DNA of 64,000 nucleotides from Flavobacterium sp. NG2. Its GTDB lineage: Bacteria; Bacteroidota; Bacteroidia; Flavobacteriales; Flavobacteriaceae. Within the stretch, counting starts at the first letter, position 1, and every line of letters begins with the position of its first letter. The DNA is taken from positions 3,474,001-3,538,000 of the forward strand of contig NZ_CP139420.1 in the NCBI RefSeq assembly GCF_034119845.1. The letters run 5' to 3'. The notes beneath the pieces are model-generated. The model saw only the letters and a list, made by a program, of their open reading frames with translations. It was not told the DNA's origin and did not search any database. Both the position numbers and the translations under genes were made by a program. Positions 34,714 through 43,422 of this stretch are shown one piece after another.

Positions 34714-36036
34714 TTATTTTTTTGATTGTTGAAAAGTAGTATAACCATAGAACGCCACAACTGACAAACAGATTAAAGGCAAGATGAAGGAGAAATTAAC
34801 CTCAGGAATGAATCCTAAAATTTTCACATCAGAAAACCCAGGTCCTCCCCAGTCTAAAATACTTCCTTGTAATACAGGCATCAAAGCACCACCAACGATA
34901 GCCATCACCAAACCAGCCGAACCAATTTTAGCTTCTTCTCCCATGTTTTTTAAAGCAATTCCATAAATAGTAGGGAACATAATAGACATAAATACCGAAA
35001 TAGCAACCAATGAAATTAATCCTGGCATCCCTTGCAAAAGGATGGCTCCTGCACAGCAAACCACTCCACCAATACCAAAAAACATTAAAATTTTAGAAGG
35101 GTTAACGGTTTTCATTAAGGCAGTTCCAATCCATCTTCCTATTAAGAAAACAATCATTGCAGCCACATTAAAATAAGTAGCAGTCAATTCCAGTCCGAAA
35201 GTTTGGTTAATGTTATCTACATACTGGAAAATAAATGTCCAACACATAATTTGTGCCCCTACATAAAAAGCTTGTGCCACCACACCTAATTTGTAGTTTT
35301 TATTAGCAAATAATTTGGTAAAGGACTCCGATAAAGACATTTTGTCCTCTTCGGCAGTTTTAGGCATTTTAGTAAAAATAATAATCCCTAAAATAATCAA
35401 AACCAAAACTCCTAATCCAATGTAAGGACCGCTGATAACATTTAAGTCATTTTCTCTAATCGCAGCTACCTCATCTGAGGACAAAGCTTTGTAAGCTACT
35501 TCTGAATAATCATCCGACTTTAAGGCATTAATCACAAAAACTTGTGCCATAATCATTCCTGATAGCGAACCAATAGGGTTGAAAGCTTGCGCTAAATTCA
35601 ATCGTTGGGTAGCCGTTTCGGGATCTCCTAAGAATAAAATTAACGGATTGGATGTGGTTTCAAGAAAAGCCAGTCCACAAGTGATAATCCATAAGGAAAG
35701 AAGAAAATAAGTATAATCTTGATAAGCCGCAGCAGGATAAAATAAAAATGCCCCTGTTGCGTATAAAAGCAAACCCACTATTATTCCCGACTTGTAACTG
35801 TACTTTCTAATGAAAAGTGCTGCTGGTAATGCCATGAAAAAATAGCCAAAATAAAATGCAAATTGTACTAATGAAGCCTGCATATTAGACAATTCAGGCA
35901 TTACTTTTTTAAATGCTGACACCATTGGATTGGTCAAATCATTAGCAATTCCCCATAAAGCAAATAAGGAAGTGATGATAACAAAAGGAAAAAGTAGGTC
36001 TTTACGAACTACTGAGATTTTAGCTGTTTGCGCCAT
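34714..36036 (-). CDS. fucP: FucP-type L-fucose/L-galactose:proton symporter (MFS)
   Basis: A 440-residue, twelve-helix inner-membrane transporter of the FHS/FucP family. Helix 1 carries LFALWGIANDLTNPMVSAF, followed by the family motif SLVQFAFYFGYFFMALPAAL and SYKSGIIVGLLLYATGA. The conserved Glu is in FLETTSNPLILFLG. E. coli FucP accepts L-galactose as well as L-fucose, so the substrate here can be either. Oddity: the acidic residue of helix 1 sits in A-N-D-L (Asp33), and the position aligned with E. coli Asp46 (A-N-N-L-N-D) is Asn36. The gap to the upstream aldo/keto reductase is 98 bp; the mutarotase follows after 4 bp. Confidence 0.88.
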   Translation of the reverse strand: MAQTAKISVVRKDLLFPFVIITSLFALWGIANDLTNPMVSAFKKVMPELSNMQASLVQFAFYFGYFFMALPAALFIRKYSYKSGIIVGLLLYATGAFLFYPAAAYQDYTYFLLSLWIITCGLAFLETTSNPLILFLGDPETATQRLNLAQAFNPIGSLSGMIMAQVFVINALKSDDYSEVAYKALSSDEVAAIRENDLNVISGPYIGLGVLVLIILGIIIFTKMPKTAEEDKMSLSESFTKLFANKNYKLGVVAQAFYVGAQIMCWTFIFQYVDNINQTFGLELTATYFNVAAMIVFLIGRWIGTALMKTVNPSKILMFFGIGGVVCCAGAILLQGMPGLISLVAISVFMSIMFPTIYGIALKNMGEEAKIGSAGLVMAIVGGALMPVLQGSILDWGGPGFSDVKILGFIPEVNFSFILPLICLSVVAFYGYTTFQQSKK

Positions 36037-36134
36037 TGCAAATATTTTTAAAGGTTAGTTAATTTTTAGGTGCAAATTATTAAAGATTCTTCTTCTTCGA
36101 TATAAGGATTGTCTTTAATAGTAACACTTATGGT

Positions 36135-37085
36135 TTATCGGTTTGAAATGATTGTATTTGTAATTTCGTCAAAAACAGACTCTTCTAGCTTGCCTTCTTT
36201 CCAAGCATCTAATAAATCAATTAATTGGTCTTTGGTTGTAGGACCTACAACTACTCTATCCGCTTCTTGGGTTGAGAAAACATAACGAAGCGCTAATCGT
36301 GATAATGGAATGTCATGTTTTTTAGCGATTTCATTTATTTTCAATGCAACATCAACATCTGTATTGGTTATCCATTCATTATTTGGACGCTCTTCGGCAT
36401 AGGTTTCTAATCTTCTACCTAATAATCCCATATGCAAAGCTGAAGCGGCATAATACCCCATCCCTTCTCTTTTGATTTGTGGAATATCTTTGTCAAAAGC
36501 AGTGATATTACAAGCGTCTAATTTTAAAAATCCTGAAACCACATCAAAATTCTCTTTAATCATATGCGGGTAAAAAGGAGTCGTCGGGTTTCCACCAACA
36601 CCTAATTGCCCTACAATACCTTCTTTTTGAAAAGAATGCAAACAATCCATGATTTCATCCATTTTTTCAACAGGAACCAAATGCGGTTCATGCAAAAACA
36701 ACAAATCAATTTTGTCTAAGCCTAACACTTCTAAACTTTCGTAAAGACTTTTTTTCATCGTTTCTGGTGAATAATCTACAATACAATCATCAGCCTTTTC
36801 AGAACGAAGACGACCGACTTTGGTACTGATAAAAGGTTTTTCACCTGACCATTCTTTTAGTGTTTTTCCTAAAAAAAATTGGGATTTATTATATGAAGGT
36901 GCGGTGTCAAAAACACGTACTCCATCCTCTAAAGCATGCAATAGTGTGTCAATAGCCACTTTTTCTTCAATTGGTCTCCAAACGCCGCCAAGCCCTGAAC
37001 AGCCAACAACCAAACGACTTTCGTTATTAAAAAAAGGACTTTTTGTGTAATCGCCTGTGATATATGTGGGTTTTGTATTTGTCAT
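36135..37085 (-). CDS. Aldo/keto reductase, L-fucose/L-galactose 1-dehydrogenase type
   Basis: A 316-residue AKR with the full catalytic tetrad: Asp60 and Tyr65 (VFDTAPSY), Lys89 (ISTKVG) and His132 (LFLHEPH). It belongs to the D-threo-aldose/L-fucose/L-galactose dehydrogenase branch (NESRLVVGCSGLGGVW, then GVRVFDTAPSYNKSQFFLGKTL), which oxidises C1 of 6-deoxy-L-galactose or L-galactose to the lactone. The neighbours (lactonase 5 bp upstream, FucP downstream) support this first oxidation step. Whether NAD or NADP is used is not readable here. Confidence 0.85.
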   Translation of the reverse strand: MTNTKPTYITGDYTKSPFFNNESRLVVGCSGLGGVWRPIEEKVAIDTLLHALEDGVRVFDTAPSYNKSQFFLGKTLKEWSGEKPFISTKVGRLRSEKADDCIVDYSPETMKKSLYESLEVLGLDKIDLLFLHEPHLVPVEKMDEIMDCLHSFQKEGIVGQLGVGGNPTTPFYPHMIKENFDVVSGFLKLDACNITAFDKDIPQIKREGMGYYAASALHMGLLGRRLETYAEERPNNEWITNTDVDVALKINEIAKKHDIPLSRLALRYVFSTQEADRVVVGPTTKDQLIDLLDAWKEGKLEESVFDEITNTIISNR

Positions 37086-37090
37086 CTTTA

Positions 37091-37918
37091 TTATAAGTTA
37101 TAAAAATTAATTGCGTTTTGTCCCATAATTTTACTTTGCTCTTCAACAGAAAGGGGCGCAATAAATTGAGTTACTAATTCTTTTGTTTGGGTATAATTTC
37201 CCGCTACTAAACATACCGGCCAATCAGAACCAAATAAAATTCGGTCTATTCCAAATGCCTCTAGTACCAGTTGCATATAGGGATGAATTTGTTCAGGTGT
37301 CCAAGATTTATAATCCGCCTCAGTAGTCATGCCTGATAATTTGCAATACACATTTTTTTGTTTACCAATGGCTAACATCAACGTTGCCCAACCTTCGTAA
37401 AAACCATCTTTAATATACGGTTTCGCAATGTGGTCAATTACAAATTTTTGATTGGGGAATCTTTTCACTAATTCTAAAGCGGGACCCAATTGGTGTGGAA
37501 AAATCAGAATATCATAAGTGAAATTATATTTTTCCAAAGCGGCAATACCTCTTAAAAAGTTGGGTCTCAATAAAAAGTTGTGATCTGGTTCTCCTTGTAC
37601 CACATGTCTAAACCCTTTGATTTTGGGATATTGGCTGTATAAAGCCAGTACTTCATCAATATTAGCAGCTCTTAAATCCACCCAGCCTACAATTCCTTTG
37701 ATAAAATCATTCTTAGTGGCGAGTTCTAATAAAAAATCTGTTTCGGCTAGAGTCTGATCAGCTTGAACAGCTACGCAACCATCAATTCCGTTTTCTTGGT
37801 ATACAATAGCTAGGTCATCAGGCATAAAATCGCGACGGATAACAGCCATTTCGTCGTCAATCCAATCGTGTTTATTGGGTTCGTATTGCCAAAAATGTTG
37901 GTGTGAATCTATTGCCAT
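37091..37918 (-). CDS. L-fucono/L-galactono-lactonase, amidohydrolase superfamily (COG3618)
   Basis: A 275-residue TIM-barrel metal-dependent hydrolase. The metal-binding motif is His6-x-His8 in DSHQHFW. Further conserved elements are GFRHVVQGEPD, FVIDHIAKP and the C-terminal LFGSDWPVC with its catalytic Asp. This is the signature of COG3618 sugar lactonases, which include L-fuconolactonase. In the pathway it would open the lactone made by the adjacent aldo/keto reductase to L-galactonate (or L-fuconate). It lies 4 bp after uxaB. Confidence 0.88.
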   Translation of the reverse strand: MAIDSHQHFWQYEPNKHDWIDDEMAVIRRDFMPDDLAIVYQENGIDGCVAVQADQTLAETDFLLELATKNDFIKGIVGWVDLRAANIDEVLALYSQYPKIKGFRHVVQGEPDHNFLLRPNFLRGIAALEKYNFTYDILIFPHQLGPALELVKRFPNQKFVIDHIAKPYIKDGFYEGWATLMLAIGKQKNVYCKLSGMTTEADYKSWTPEQIHPYMQLVLEAFGIDRILFGSDWPVCLVAGNYTQTKELVTQFIAPLSVEEQSKIMGQNAINFYNL

Positions 37919-37922
37919 AGCG

Positions 37923-39383
37923 CTATTTTGCTAAAATATTTTTGATTTCAGTCTCCATTCCGTTGTTCTCAATAGCTTCGATATTTTTGGCTACAGCCAA
38001 AGATAAACCTGCCATTGCATCTAGGTTTTGTCCCCAAATAGTAGTATTCGAAAGAATAGTTTGTACTAATTCAGTAGTAGTAATTTCACCGGCCTCCTTT
38101 TGTTTCCAAGTTTCCTTGAAAAAATCCAAAGTGGGTTGGGCATCATTAACCGCAATCGCTTCGCCATTAAATTCCCCTTTGTAAAAACGGATTAAACAGG
38201 ATAATGAAAACACAATTCGTTTAGGCAACTCATCATAAGCAACGGTATATTCGCTTAAAGCGGGAAACAAACGCGCCATGAATTTAGACGTACTATTCAA
38301 CGAAATACTAATCAAGAAATGCTTGAGCGTAGGATTCTTGAATCGGTCTAAAACGGCCTTTACAAAATAGTTTAATTCTTTTTCAGGGAAATTCTGAAGG
38401 GTTTTCGTGATTTCTTCGGATAAAACTTCGTTTACAAATTGCAGTATCAAAGGATTATCCATCGACTCTTTAACCGTGCGTAATCCTGACAAATACGCCA
38501 CTGGAACAAGTGAAGTATGTGCTCCGTTTAAGATGCGCACTTTCATTTCGCGATACGCACGAGCATCATCTACAAACTGAACATTCAAATTCGTTTTTGC
38601 AAATGGCAATTCGGTTTGTACAATTGCTGGCCCTTGAATCACCCAACTGTGATAGTCTTCACCGGCAACTAATAAAGGGTCTTCATAACCAATTTGGTTC
38701 AAAATACTTTCAGCACGATCCGTAGGATAACCCGAAACGATTCTGTCCACCAAAGTATTACAGAAATAGTTGGAGTTATTCAACCATTCGATAAAAGCCT
38801 CTGATAAATTAAAATGTTTAGCATATTGCAAAAGTGTAGCATGCAAAGCGTCTCCGTTTTGCTCAATCAGTTCACAAGGCATGATGATGCAACCTTTGGA
38901 CTTATCTCCGTTAAAAAATTGAAAACGATGGTGCAACCAGACAATCAATTTTGCTGGAAATTCATGAGGTGGATTGTCATTGAAAGCATCTGCTTCCGAA
39001 AATTTAATTCCAGACTCCGTTGTATTGGATACAATGAATCTCAAATCAGGACTTTCAGCCAGTTTTAAATATTCCTCCCATTGGGTGTACGGTTGAATCA
39101 CTCGGCTAACGCTTTCGACTAAGGTAACGGTAGAAACTAATTCACCATTTCTGATTCCGTCCAAAGCCAGGTGAAACAAACCCTCTTGTTCTTTTAATTC
39201 GTCATAATCCCCTCTTTTAGTAGGTTTGATAATGACAATACTTCCGTTGAAGTTGGTTTCTTTGTTCAAAACATCAAACATCCAATCCGTAAAAGCACGT
39301 AGAAAGTTTCCACCGCCAAATTGCATCACTCTTTCTGGAGCTATAGTGGTTTTATTTGCTGTTGTTCTATTTAATTTTTGCAT
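37923..39383 (-). CDS. uxaB: Tagaturonate reductase (altronate oxidoreductase), UxaB
   Basis: A 486-residue member of the mannitol-dehydrogenase family. The N-terminal nucleotide-binding motif is VMQFGGGNFLRAF, followed by IVIIKPTKRGDY, and the catalytic-domain segment is VRILNGAHTSLVPVAYLSG. UxaB reduces D-tagaturonate to D-altronate with NADH in the cytoplasm. It sits between uxaA (after a 96-bp gap holding a palindromic repeat) and the lactonase. There is no uronate isomerase gene in the window. The likely tagaturonate source is the LgoD-like dehydrogenase at the head of this operon. Confidence 0.9.
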   Translation of the reverse strand: MQKLNRTTANKTTIAPERVMQFGGGNFLRAFTDWMFDVLNKETNFNGSIVIIKPTKRGDYDELKEQEGLFHLALDGIRNGELVSTVTLVESVSRVIQPYTQWEEYLKLAESPDLRFIVSNTTESGIKFSEADAFNDNPPHEFPAKLIVWLHHRFQFFNGDKSKGCIIMPCELIEQNGDALHATLLQYAKHFNLSEAFIEWLNNSNYFCNTLVDRIVSGYPTDRAESILNQIGYEDPLLVAGEDYHSWVIQGPAIVQTELPFAKTNLNVQFVDDARAYREMKVRILNGAHTSLVPVAYLSGLRTVKESMDNPLILQFVNEVLSEEITKTLQNFPEKELNYFVKAVLDRFKNPTLKHFLISISLNSTSKFMARLFPALSEYTVAYDELPKRIVFSLSCLIRFYKGEFNGEAIAVNDAQPTLDFFKETWKQKEAGEITTTELVQTILSNTTIWGQNLDAMAGLSLAVAKNIEAIENNGMETEIKNILAK

Positions 39384-39388
39384 TTTCT

Positions 39389-39471
39389 TAAGGTTCTAAG
39401 TTTGTAAGGGACTGAGTCACTAAGATATTGAGTTGTAAAATTCTTAGAACCTTAGTAACTCAGTATCTTAG
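39389..39471. repeat. Interleaved inverted-repeat element (R3) inside the operon
   Basis: This occupies the 96-bp uxaA-uxaB gap, whereas the other neighbours in this part of the operon are 4-11 bp apart. TAAGGTTCTAAG (39389-39400) pairs perfectly with 39443-39454. CTAAGATATTGAG (39420-39432) pairs 12/13 with 39459-39471. CTGAGTCACTAAG (39412-39424) pairs 12/13 with 39451-39463. The pairs cross, so they form alternative hairpins or a pseudoknot. It looks like an inserted dispersed repeat. Confidence 0.65.
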
Positions 39472-39479
39472 CGCCTTTT

Positions 39480-41129
39480 TTAAAGCGAAATCCCTCTTTT
39501 CCAAGGAATAAAATCGTTTTGACCTTTGATTTCGGCTTTCGAAATTTCGCCATTTGCCACTCTGATGATGTGTTCTAAGATGTTTTCGCCCATCGATTCA
39601 ATGGTGTCTTCACCTGTGATGACCGTTCCCGCATTAATATCAATGATGTCGTTCATTTTGTTAAAAAGAGTGGTATTGCTCGACAATTTCAAAACCGGTG
39701 CAATAGGGTTTCCTGTAGGCGTTCCTAAACCAGTGGTAAAAACCACCACATTACAACCAGAACCCGCTAAGGCTGTGGTGCTTTCTACATCATTTCCAGG
39801 CGTACAAAGCAAGTTCAATCCTGGTTTTCTTATTTTTTCGGTATAATCTAATACTTGAGCGACTGGTGAAGTTCCTCCTTTTTTGGCAGCACCTGCTGAT
39901 TTCATAGCATCGGTAATTAAACCGTCTTTGATGTTTCCTGGCGAAGGGTTGTTTTCAAATCCGGATCCTACGGCAACGGCAGCAGCAGAATAGGCTCTCA
40001 TCAATTGAGAGAACTTTTTCGCATCTTCTTCTGTTTTACATCTGTTGATGATGTCTTGTTCCACACCGTTTAATTCAGGAAATTCCGAAAGTACGGGTGA
40101 ACCTCCAATAGCGGCTAGTAAATCAGAAGCATAGCCAAGAGAAGGATTGGCTGAAATACCAGAAAATCCATCCGAGCCACCACATTCTAATCCCAAAACA
40201 ATTTTGCTGATAGGAGCTGGTTGACGAGCGATTTTATTGGCTTCAATTAATCCTAAAAAAGTATGTTTTACAGCCTCTTCGATCAATTGACGCTCGCTCG
40301 CACTTTTTTGTTGCTCTAAATAATGGATAGTTTTTTTACAGTTTGGATCTCTGTCTTCAATCGCTTTTTGGAGCATATGAATTTGTGCATTTTGACACCC
40401 TAAACTAAAGATGGTTGCTCCAGCGACATTTGGATTGGTAATATAGCCTGCCAACAAATTACAAAGTGCTTCAGAATCTTGACGGATGCCACCACAACCA
40501 CCATCGTGTTTCAAGAATTTGATGCCATCCACATTCGGGAAAAGTCGGTTTTTAGCGATTTCCTCTTTGGTGGAAATAATCGGAGTGTTTAGGATTTCTT
40601 CAGCACTTGCACCTGCTTTGTATTGTTGGATTAAAGCATCGGTATCCACAGCAAAATCTTTGACTGTTTCGTATCCTAATTTTTCGGCTAAAGCCCCTTC
40701 GAGTACATCAATGTTTCTGTTTTCACAAAAAGTAAGTGGAATCACCAACCAGTAATTTCTTGTGCCTACGCTACCGTCTGCTCTATGAAAACCGTTGAAA
40801 GTACGTCCTTCAAATTTTGAAGTGTCAGGAGCGTTCCAAACAAATTTTTCATTGGAATCATTAAAATCAGCCGAAGCGTGTTTGGTATTTTCGATAGTAA
40901 TCGCTTCTCCTTTTTGAATAGGCAACATCGCTTTTCCAATCAGCACACCATACATATAAATTTCGTCACCCACAGCTAAATCAACGGTGGTGAATTTATG
41001 TTTTTGTTTGATGTTTTGTACCAAAGTGATTTCGTCTCCGTTATGCGGAATAATAGTTCCTTTGGGTAAATCAATTAAGGCAGCAATAATGTTGTCTTTG
41101 GGATGTATTTGTACAAATGTTTTTGACAT
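39480..41129 (-). CDS. uxaA: Altronate dehydratase, UxaA
   Basis: A full-length 549-residue UxaA. Residues 1-85 are the SAF domain (VQIHPKDNIIAALIDLPKG, NIKQKHKFTTVDLAVGDEIYMYGVLIGKA). Residues from about 110 form the large UxaA C domain (GFHRADGSVGTRNYW, HDGGCGGIRQDSEALC, LGLECGGSDGFSGISANP, KSAGAAKKGGTSPV). It dehydrates D-altronate to 2-keto-3-deoxy-D-gluconate (KDG). In the split UxaA pair of the Campylobacter jejuni fucose cluster the same fold handles fuconate, so L-fuconate is an alternative substrate. It lies 11 bp after the LgoD-like gene. Confidence 0.92.
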   Translation of the reverse strand: MSKTFVQIHPKDNIIAALIDLPKGTIIPHNGDEITLVQNIKQKHKFTTVDLAVGDEIYMYGVLIGKAMLPIQKGEAITIENTKHASADFNDSNEKFVWNAPDTSKFEGRTFNGFHRADGSVGTRNYWLVIPLTFCENRNIDVLEGALAEKLGYETVKDFAVDTDALIQQYKAGASAEEILNTPIISTKEEIAKNRLFPNVDGIKFLKHDGGCGGIRQDSEALCNLLAGYITNPNVAGATIFSLGCQNAQIHMLQKAIEDRDPNCKKTIHYLEQQKSASERQLIEEAVKHTFLGLIEANKIARQPAPISKIVLGLECGGSDGFSGISANPSLGYASDLLAAIGGSPVLSEFPELNGVEQDIINRCKTEEDAKKFSQLMRAYSAAAVAVGSGFENNPSPGNIKDGLITDAMKSAGAAKKGGTSPVAQVLDYTEKIRKPGLNLLCTPGNDVESTTALAGSGCNVVVFTTGLGTPTGNPIAPVLKLSSNTTLFNKMNDIIDINAGTVITGEDTIESMGENILEHIIRVANGEISKAEIKGQNDFIPWKRGISL

Positions 41130-41140
41130 GATAAGAAATA

Positions 41141-42154
41141 TTAAGAATTAAATTCGACAGTGGCTTTGATAACACCTGTTGCAGGATTTAACCAGCTATC
41201 AAAATTTGCAATCATGTCCGTAAAAGGCACTGAATGTGTAATGAAAGAATCTGTTGGGAATTGGTCTAATACATTGATTACGTGTTCAAAATCCTCTGTA
41301 GTGGCATTACGACTGCACATCAAAGTCATTTCTTTGGCATGAATGGCAGGGTGTGTATAAGTCAATTCCCCTTTGGATAAGCCCACTAGTACAAAACGAC
41401 CACCGTGTGACATATAATTTGGTGCCGATTCTAAAGCTCCTTTGTGTCCTGAAGCATCAAAAACCGCTGTACATAGATCGCCATTGGTAATTTCCTTGAT
41501 TGCTTCAACAGCATTTTCGCCTGCTATAACCGTATAATCAACTCCAATTTTTTCTTTGGCGTAGGCCAAACGCTGTTCATTCATATCGATAGCGATTACT
41601 TTCGCACCTGCAATTTGGGCTAACTTCATAATCCCAATCCCAATAGGACCACAACCAATAACGGCTACTGTTTCACCAGCAACAATTCCAGCTCTACGTA
41701 CTGCATGTGCACCAATAGCAAGCGGTTCTACAATTGCCATTTGGTCATTTGACAAATGATTCGCTGGTAATAAAATGTTGGCAGGAACCGTAATTTGTTC
41801 TTGCATGCCGCCATCAGTATGTACTCCTAATACTCTGATATTGGTACAACAGTTGGTTTTTCCATTACGACAGGCAATACATTCTTGACAACTGATATAT
41901 GGCATCACCACTACTTTATCACCTGCTTTGATTCCTCTTGGGTTATCCCCAATTTCTAAAACAGTTGAAGCCAATTCGTGTCCTAAAATTCTAGGATAGG
42001 TAAAAAAAGCTTGATTGCCACTATAGGCGTGCAAATCGGTTCCGCAAATTCCTACCTTATTAATTTGTAATAAAGCTTCGTTTTCTTTTCTGATAGGAGC
42101 TTCTTTTTCTTTCAGTAAAAATTCTCCTGGCTTTTCGCAAACAATGTATTTCAT
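41141..42154 (-). CDS. lgoD: Zinc-dependent MDR dehydrogenase, L-galactonate 5-dehydrogenase (LgoD) type
   Basis: A 337-residue medium-chain dehydrogenase. The catalytic zinc site has Cys37 (GICGTD) and His59-Glu60 (RILGHE). The structural zinc cysteines are in SCQECIACRNGKTNCC, and the Rossmann motif is VIGCGPIGIG. By recall of E. coli LgoD (YjjN) it shares GICGTDxHAxxGNQxFFxYPR, GVHxDGG, IxAHAVRRAxI, FVGLxKGEL and SRNATxEDF. This marks it as an L-galactonate 5-dehydrogenase producing D-tagaturonate. It is the first gene of the operon, with a palindromic operator 27 bp upstream of its ATG. Close alternatives are other hexonate or polyol dehydrogenases. Confidence 0.8.
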   Translation of the reverse strand: MKYIVCEKPGEFLLKEKEAPIRKENEALLQINKVGICGTDLHAYSGNQAFFTYPRILGHELASTVLEIGDNPRGIKAGDKVVVMPYISCQECIACRNGKTNCCTNIRVLGVHTDGGMQEQITVPANILLPANHLSNDQMAIVEPLAIGAHAVRRAGIVAGETVAVIGCGPIGIGIMKLAQIAGAKVIAIDMNEQRLAYAKEKIGVDYTVIAGENAVEAIKEITNGDLCTAVFDASGHKGALESAPNYMSHGGRFVLVGLSKGELTYTHPAIHAKEMTLMCSRNATTEDFEHVINVLDQFPTDSFITHSVPFTDMIANFDSWLNPATGVIKATVEFNS

Positions 42155-42181
42155 TTTATTTTTTTGTTTATTATTATTTTA

Positions 42182-42195
42182 TTCAAACGTTTGAA
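42182..42195. promoter_or_regulatory. LacI-type operator O1 upstream of the sugar-acid operon
   Basis: A perfect 14-bp palindrome TTCAAACGTTTGAA with a central CpG, typical of LacI-family sites. It lies 27 bp upstream of the lgoD ATG, near the expected transcription start. It shares the TTCAA/TTGAA half-sites with the second operator at 42324-42355. Confidence 0.75.
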
Positions 42196-42301
42196 CAGTT
42201 TTTGAAAAATAAAAGATTTTAGCAAATCTTTAAATTAGTATTTATTCGTAAAATCCTGTATTCGTTTAGGTTTCCGTTGTTTTCTTATTGTAATCTGATA
42301 T

Positions 42302-42332
42302 TTTGTTTTTAATGAAAAAGAATCTATATTTG
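42302..42332 (+). promoter_or_regulatory. Promoter of the lacI-type gene
   Basis: TTTG at 42302-42305, a 19-bp spacer, then TATATTTG at 42325-42332. This matches the Bacteroidota consensus TTTG-N19-21-TAnnTTTG exactly. Transcription should start near 42338-42341, downstream of the ATG at 42312, which rules out that ATG as the translation start. Confidence 0.75.
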
Positions 42333-42355
42333 TTCAAACGATTGAACAAATATAG
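42324..42355. promoter_or_regulatory. LacI-type operator O2 overlapping the lacI promoter
   Basis: Perfect 14-bp arms CTATATTTGTTCAA (42324-42337) and TTGAACAAATATAG (42342-42355) flank the 4-bp spacer ACGA. It covers the -7 box and the predicted start point, an arrangement expected for autorepression. Confidence 0.8.
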
Positions 42356-42362
42356 AAAGAAA

Positions 42363-43394
42363 TTGGAAATTAAAAAAAAATCAACCATAAAAGATATTGC
42401 TAATGCTTTGGACTTGACTCCTTCAGCGGTGTCAAAAGCGTTAAGTGATCATCCTCGAATTAGTGATAAAACCAAAGAGGCGGTGCGACAAATGGCTATT
42501 GAATTGGATTATCAACCTAACTATTTATCGAGTGCCTTACGCAAAGGAAAAAGCAATTTAGTAGGGGTAATCATTCCGCGAGTAAATAGTAATTTCTTTT
42601 CGTCAGTGGTTCAAGAGATGGAAGATGTCTTGAATGCAAATGGCTATAATATGCTAATGACACAATCCAACGAATTGTATAAAAAAGAATGTCAAAGCAT
42701 TGACTCTCTATTAGGAATTCAGGTGGATGGCATTATTGCCTCGATGGCTAATGAGACCATCAATTTAGAATATTACGAAAAAATAAAATCCAAAGGAGTC
42801 ACCTTAATCTTGTTTGATAGAGGTGAGGACGAACTTAAGGTGGACTATGTAGGGATTGATGATTATAAAAGTAGCCATTTGATTGTAGAACATTTAGTGA
42901 GTCAAAATTGCCAAAAAATAGCCCATATTGCGGGTTTTAACCATACTCGCATCTATAAAGACAGGATTATAGGATTTAGAGACGCTATGGAAAAAGCAAG
43001 ACTGCCCATCCACGAGGAAATGATTATTGAAAGTAATTTACGTGTGGAAGATGGTAGGAGAATAATGAAAGAATTATTAGCGTTGCCTGAGCGACCTGAT
43101 GCGGTTTATGCCGCTGGGGATTATGCTGCACTAGGAGCTTTGCAGGTCCTACTTGAAGAAAGCATAAAAGTTCCAGAAGAAATAGCTTTGGTGGGATTTA
43201 GTGACGAACCTTTCACTTCATTGGTTAAGCCTTCTATTTCTACCATCAATCAACATAGTAACCAAATTGGAAAATTAGCCGCTGAAGCATTTTTGGAAAG
43301 AATGAAAAATCCGAAAAAGAAAACGAGTTTGAATAAAATAATTTTAACTCCTGAATTGATTATTAGAGAATCCTCTAATAAAAATGTACTATAA
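42363..43394 (+). CDS. LacI-family transcriptional regulator of the sugar-acid operon
   Basis: A 343-residue regulator. The N-terminal helix-turn-helix is STIKDIANALDLTPSAVSKALSDHPRISDKTKEAV in consecutive pieces, with the hinge YQPNYLSSALRKGKSN. The periplasmic-binding-like effector domain starts at LVGVIIPRVNSNFF and ends near LTPELIIRESS. I choose the TTG at 42363 (MEIKKKS): the promoter and operator at 42302-42355 place the transcript start after the upstream ATG (42312) and TTG (42303). Operators in front of lgoD and of its own gene suggest that it represses both until the inducer, a pathway sugar or acid, appears (inference). Confidence 0.9.
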   Translation: MEIKKKSTIKDIANALDLTPSAVSKALSDHPRISDKTKEAVRQMAIELDYQPNYLSSALRKGKSNLVGVIIPRVNSNFFSSVVQEMEDVLNANGYNMLMTQSNELYKKECQSIDSLLGIQVDGIIASMANETINLEYYEKIKSKGVTLILFDRGEDELKVDYVGIDDYKSSHLIVEHLVSQNCQKIAHIAGFNHTRIYKDRIIGFRDAMEKARLPIHEEMIIESNLRVEDGRRIMKELLALPERPDAVYAAGDYAALGALQVLLEESIKVPEEIALVGFSDEPFTSLVKPSISTINQHSNQIGKLAAEAFLERMKNPKKKTSLNKIILTPELIIRESSNKNVL

Positions 43395-43422
43395 GAAAAA
43401 CCAAATTTAATACCACTATAGA

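Noticed and set aside
34365..42154. Reading the operon as a galacturonate (UxaC-UxaB-UxaA) pathway.
   Set aside because: No uronate isomerase is present, while a lactonase, C1 dehydrogenase, LgoD-like enzyme and FucP are, which uronate use would not need.
34365..42154. Reading the operon as a pure L-fucose pathway ending in lactaldehyde or lactate.
   Set aside because: Not excluded, but no FucI/FucK/FucA, DapA-type aldolase or FAH-type hydrolase is seen, and UxaB, LgoD and KdgK would be left without a role.
42347..42354. Minus-strand TATATTTG as a promoter for lgoD.
   Set aside because: It arises from the symmetry of operator O2 and has no TTTG at the proper upstream spacing on that strand.
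42303..42362. TTG at 42303 or ATG at 42312 as start of the LacI-type gene.
   Set aside because: The -33/-7 promoter and the operator overlap this stretch and place the transcript start downstream of both codons.
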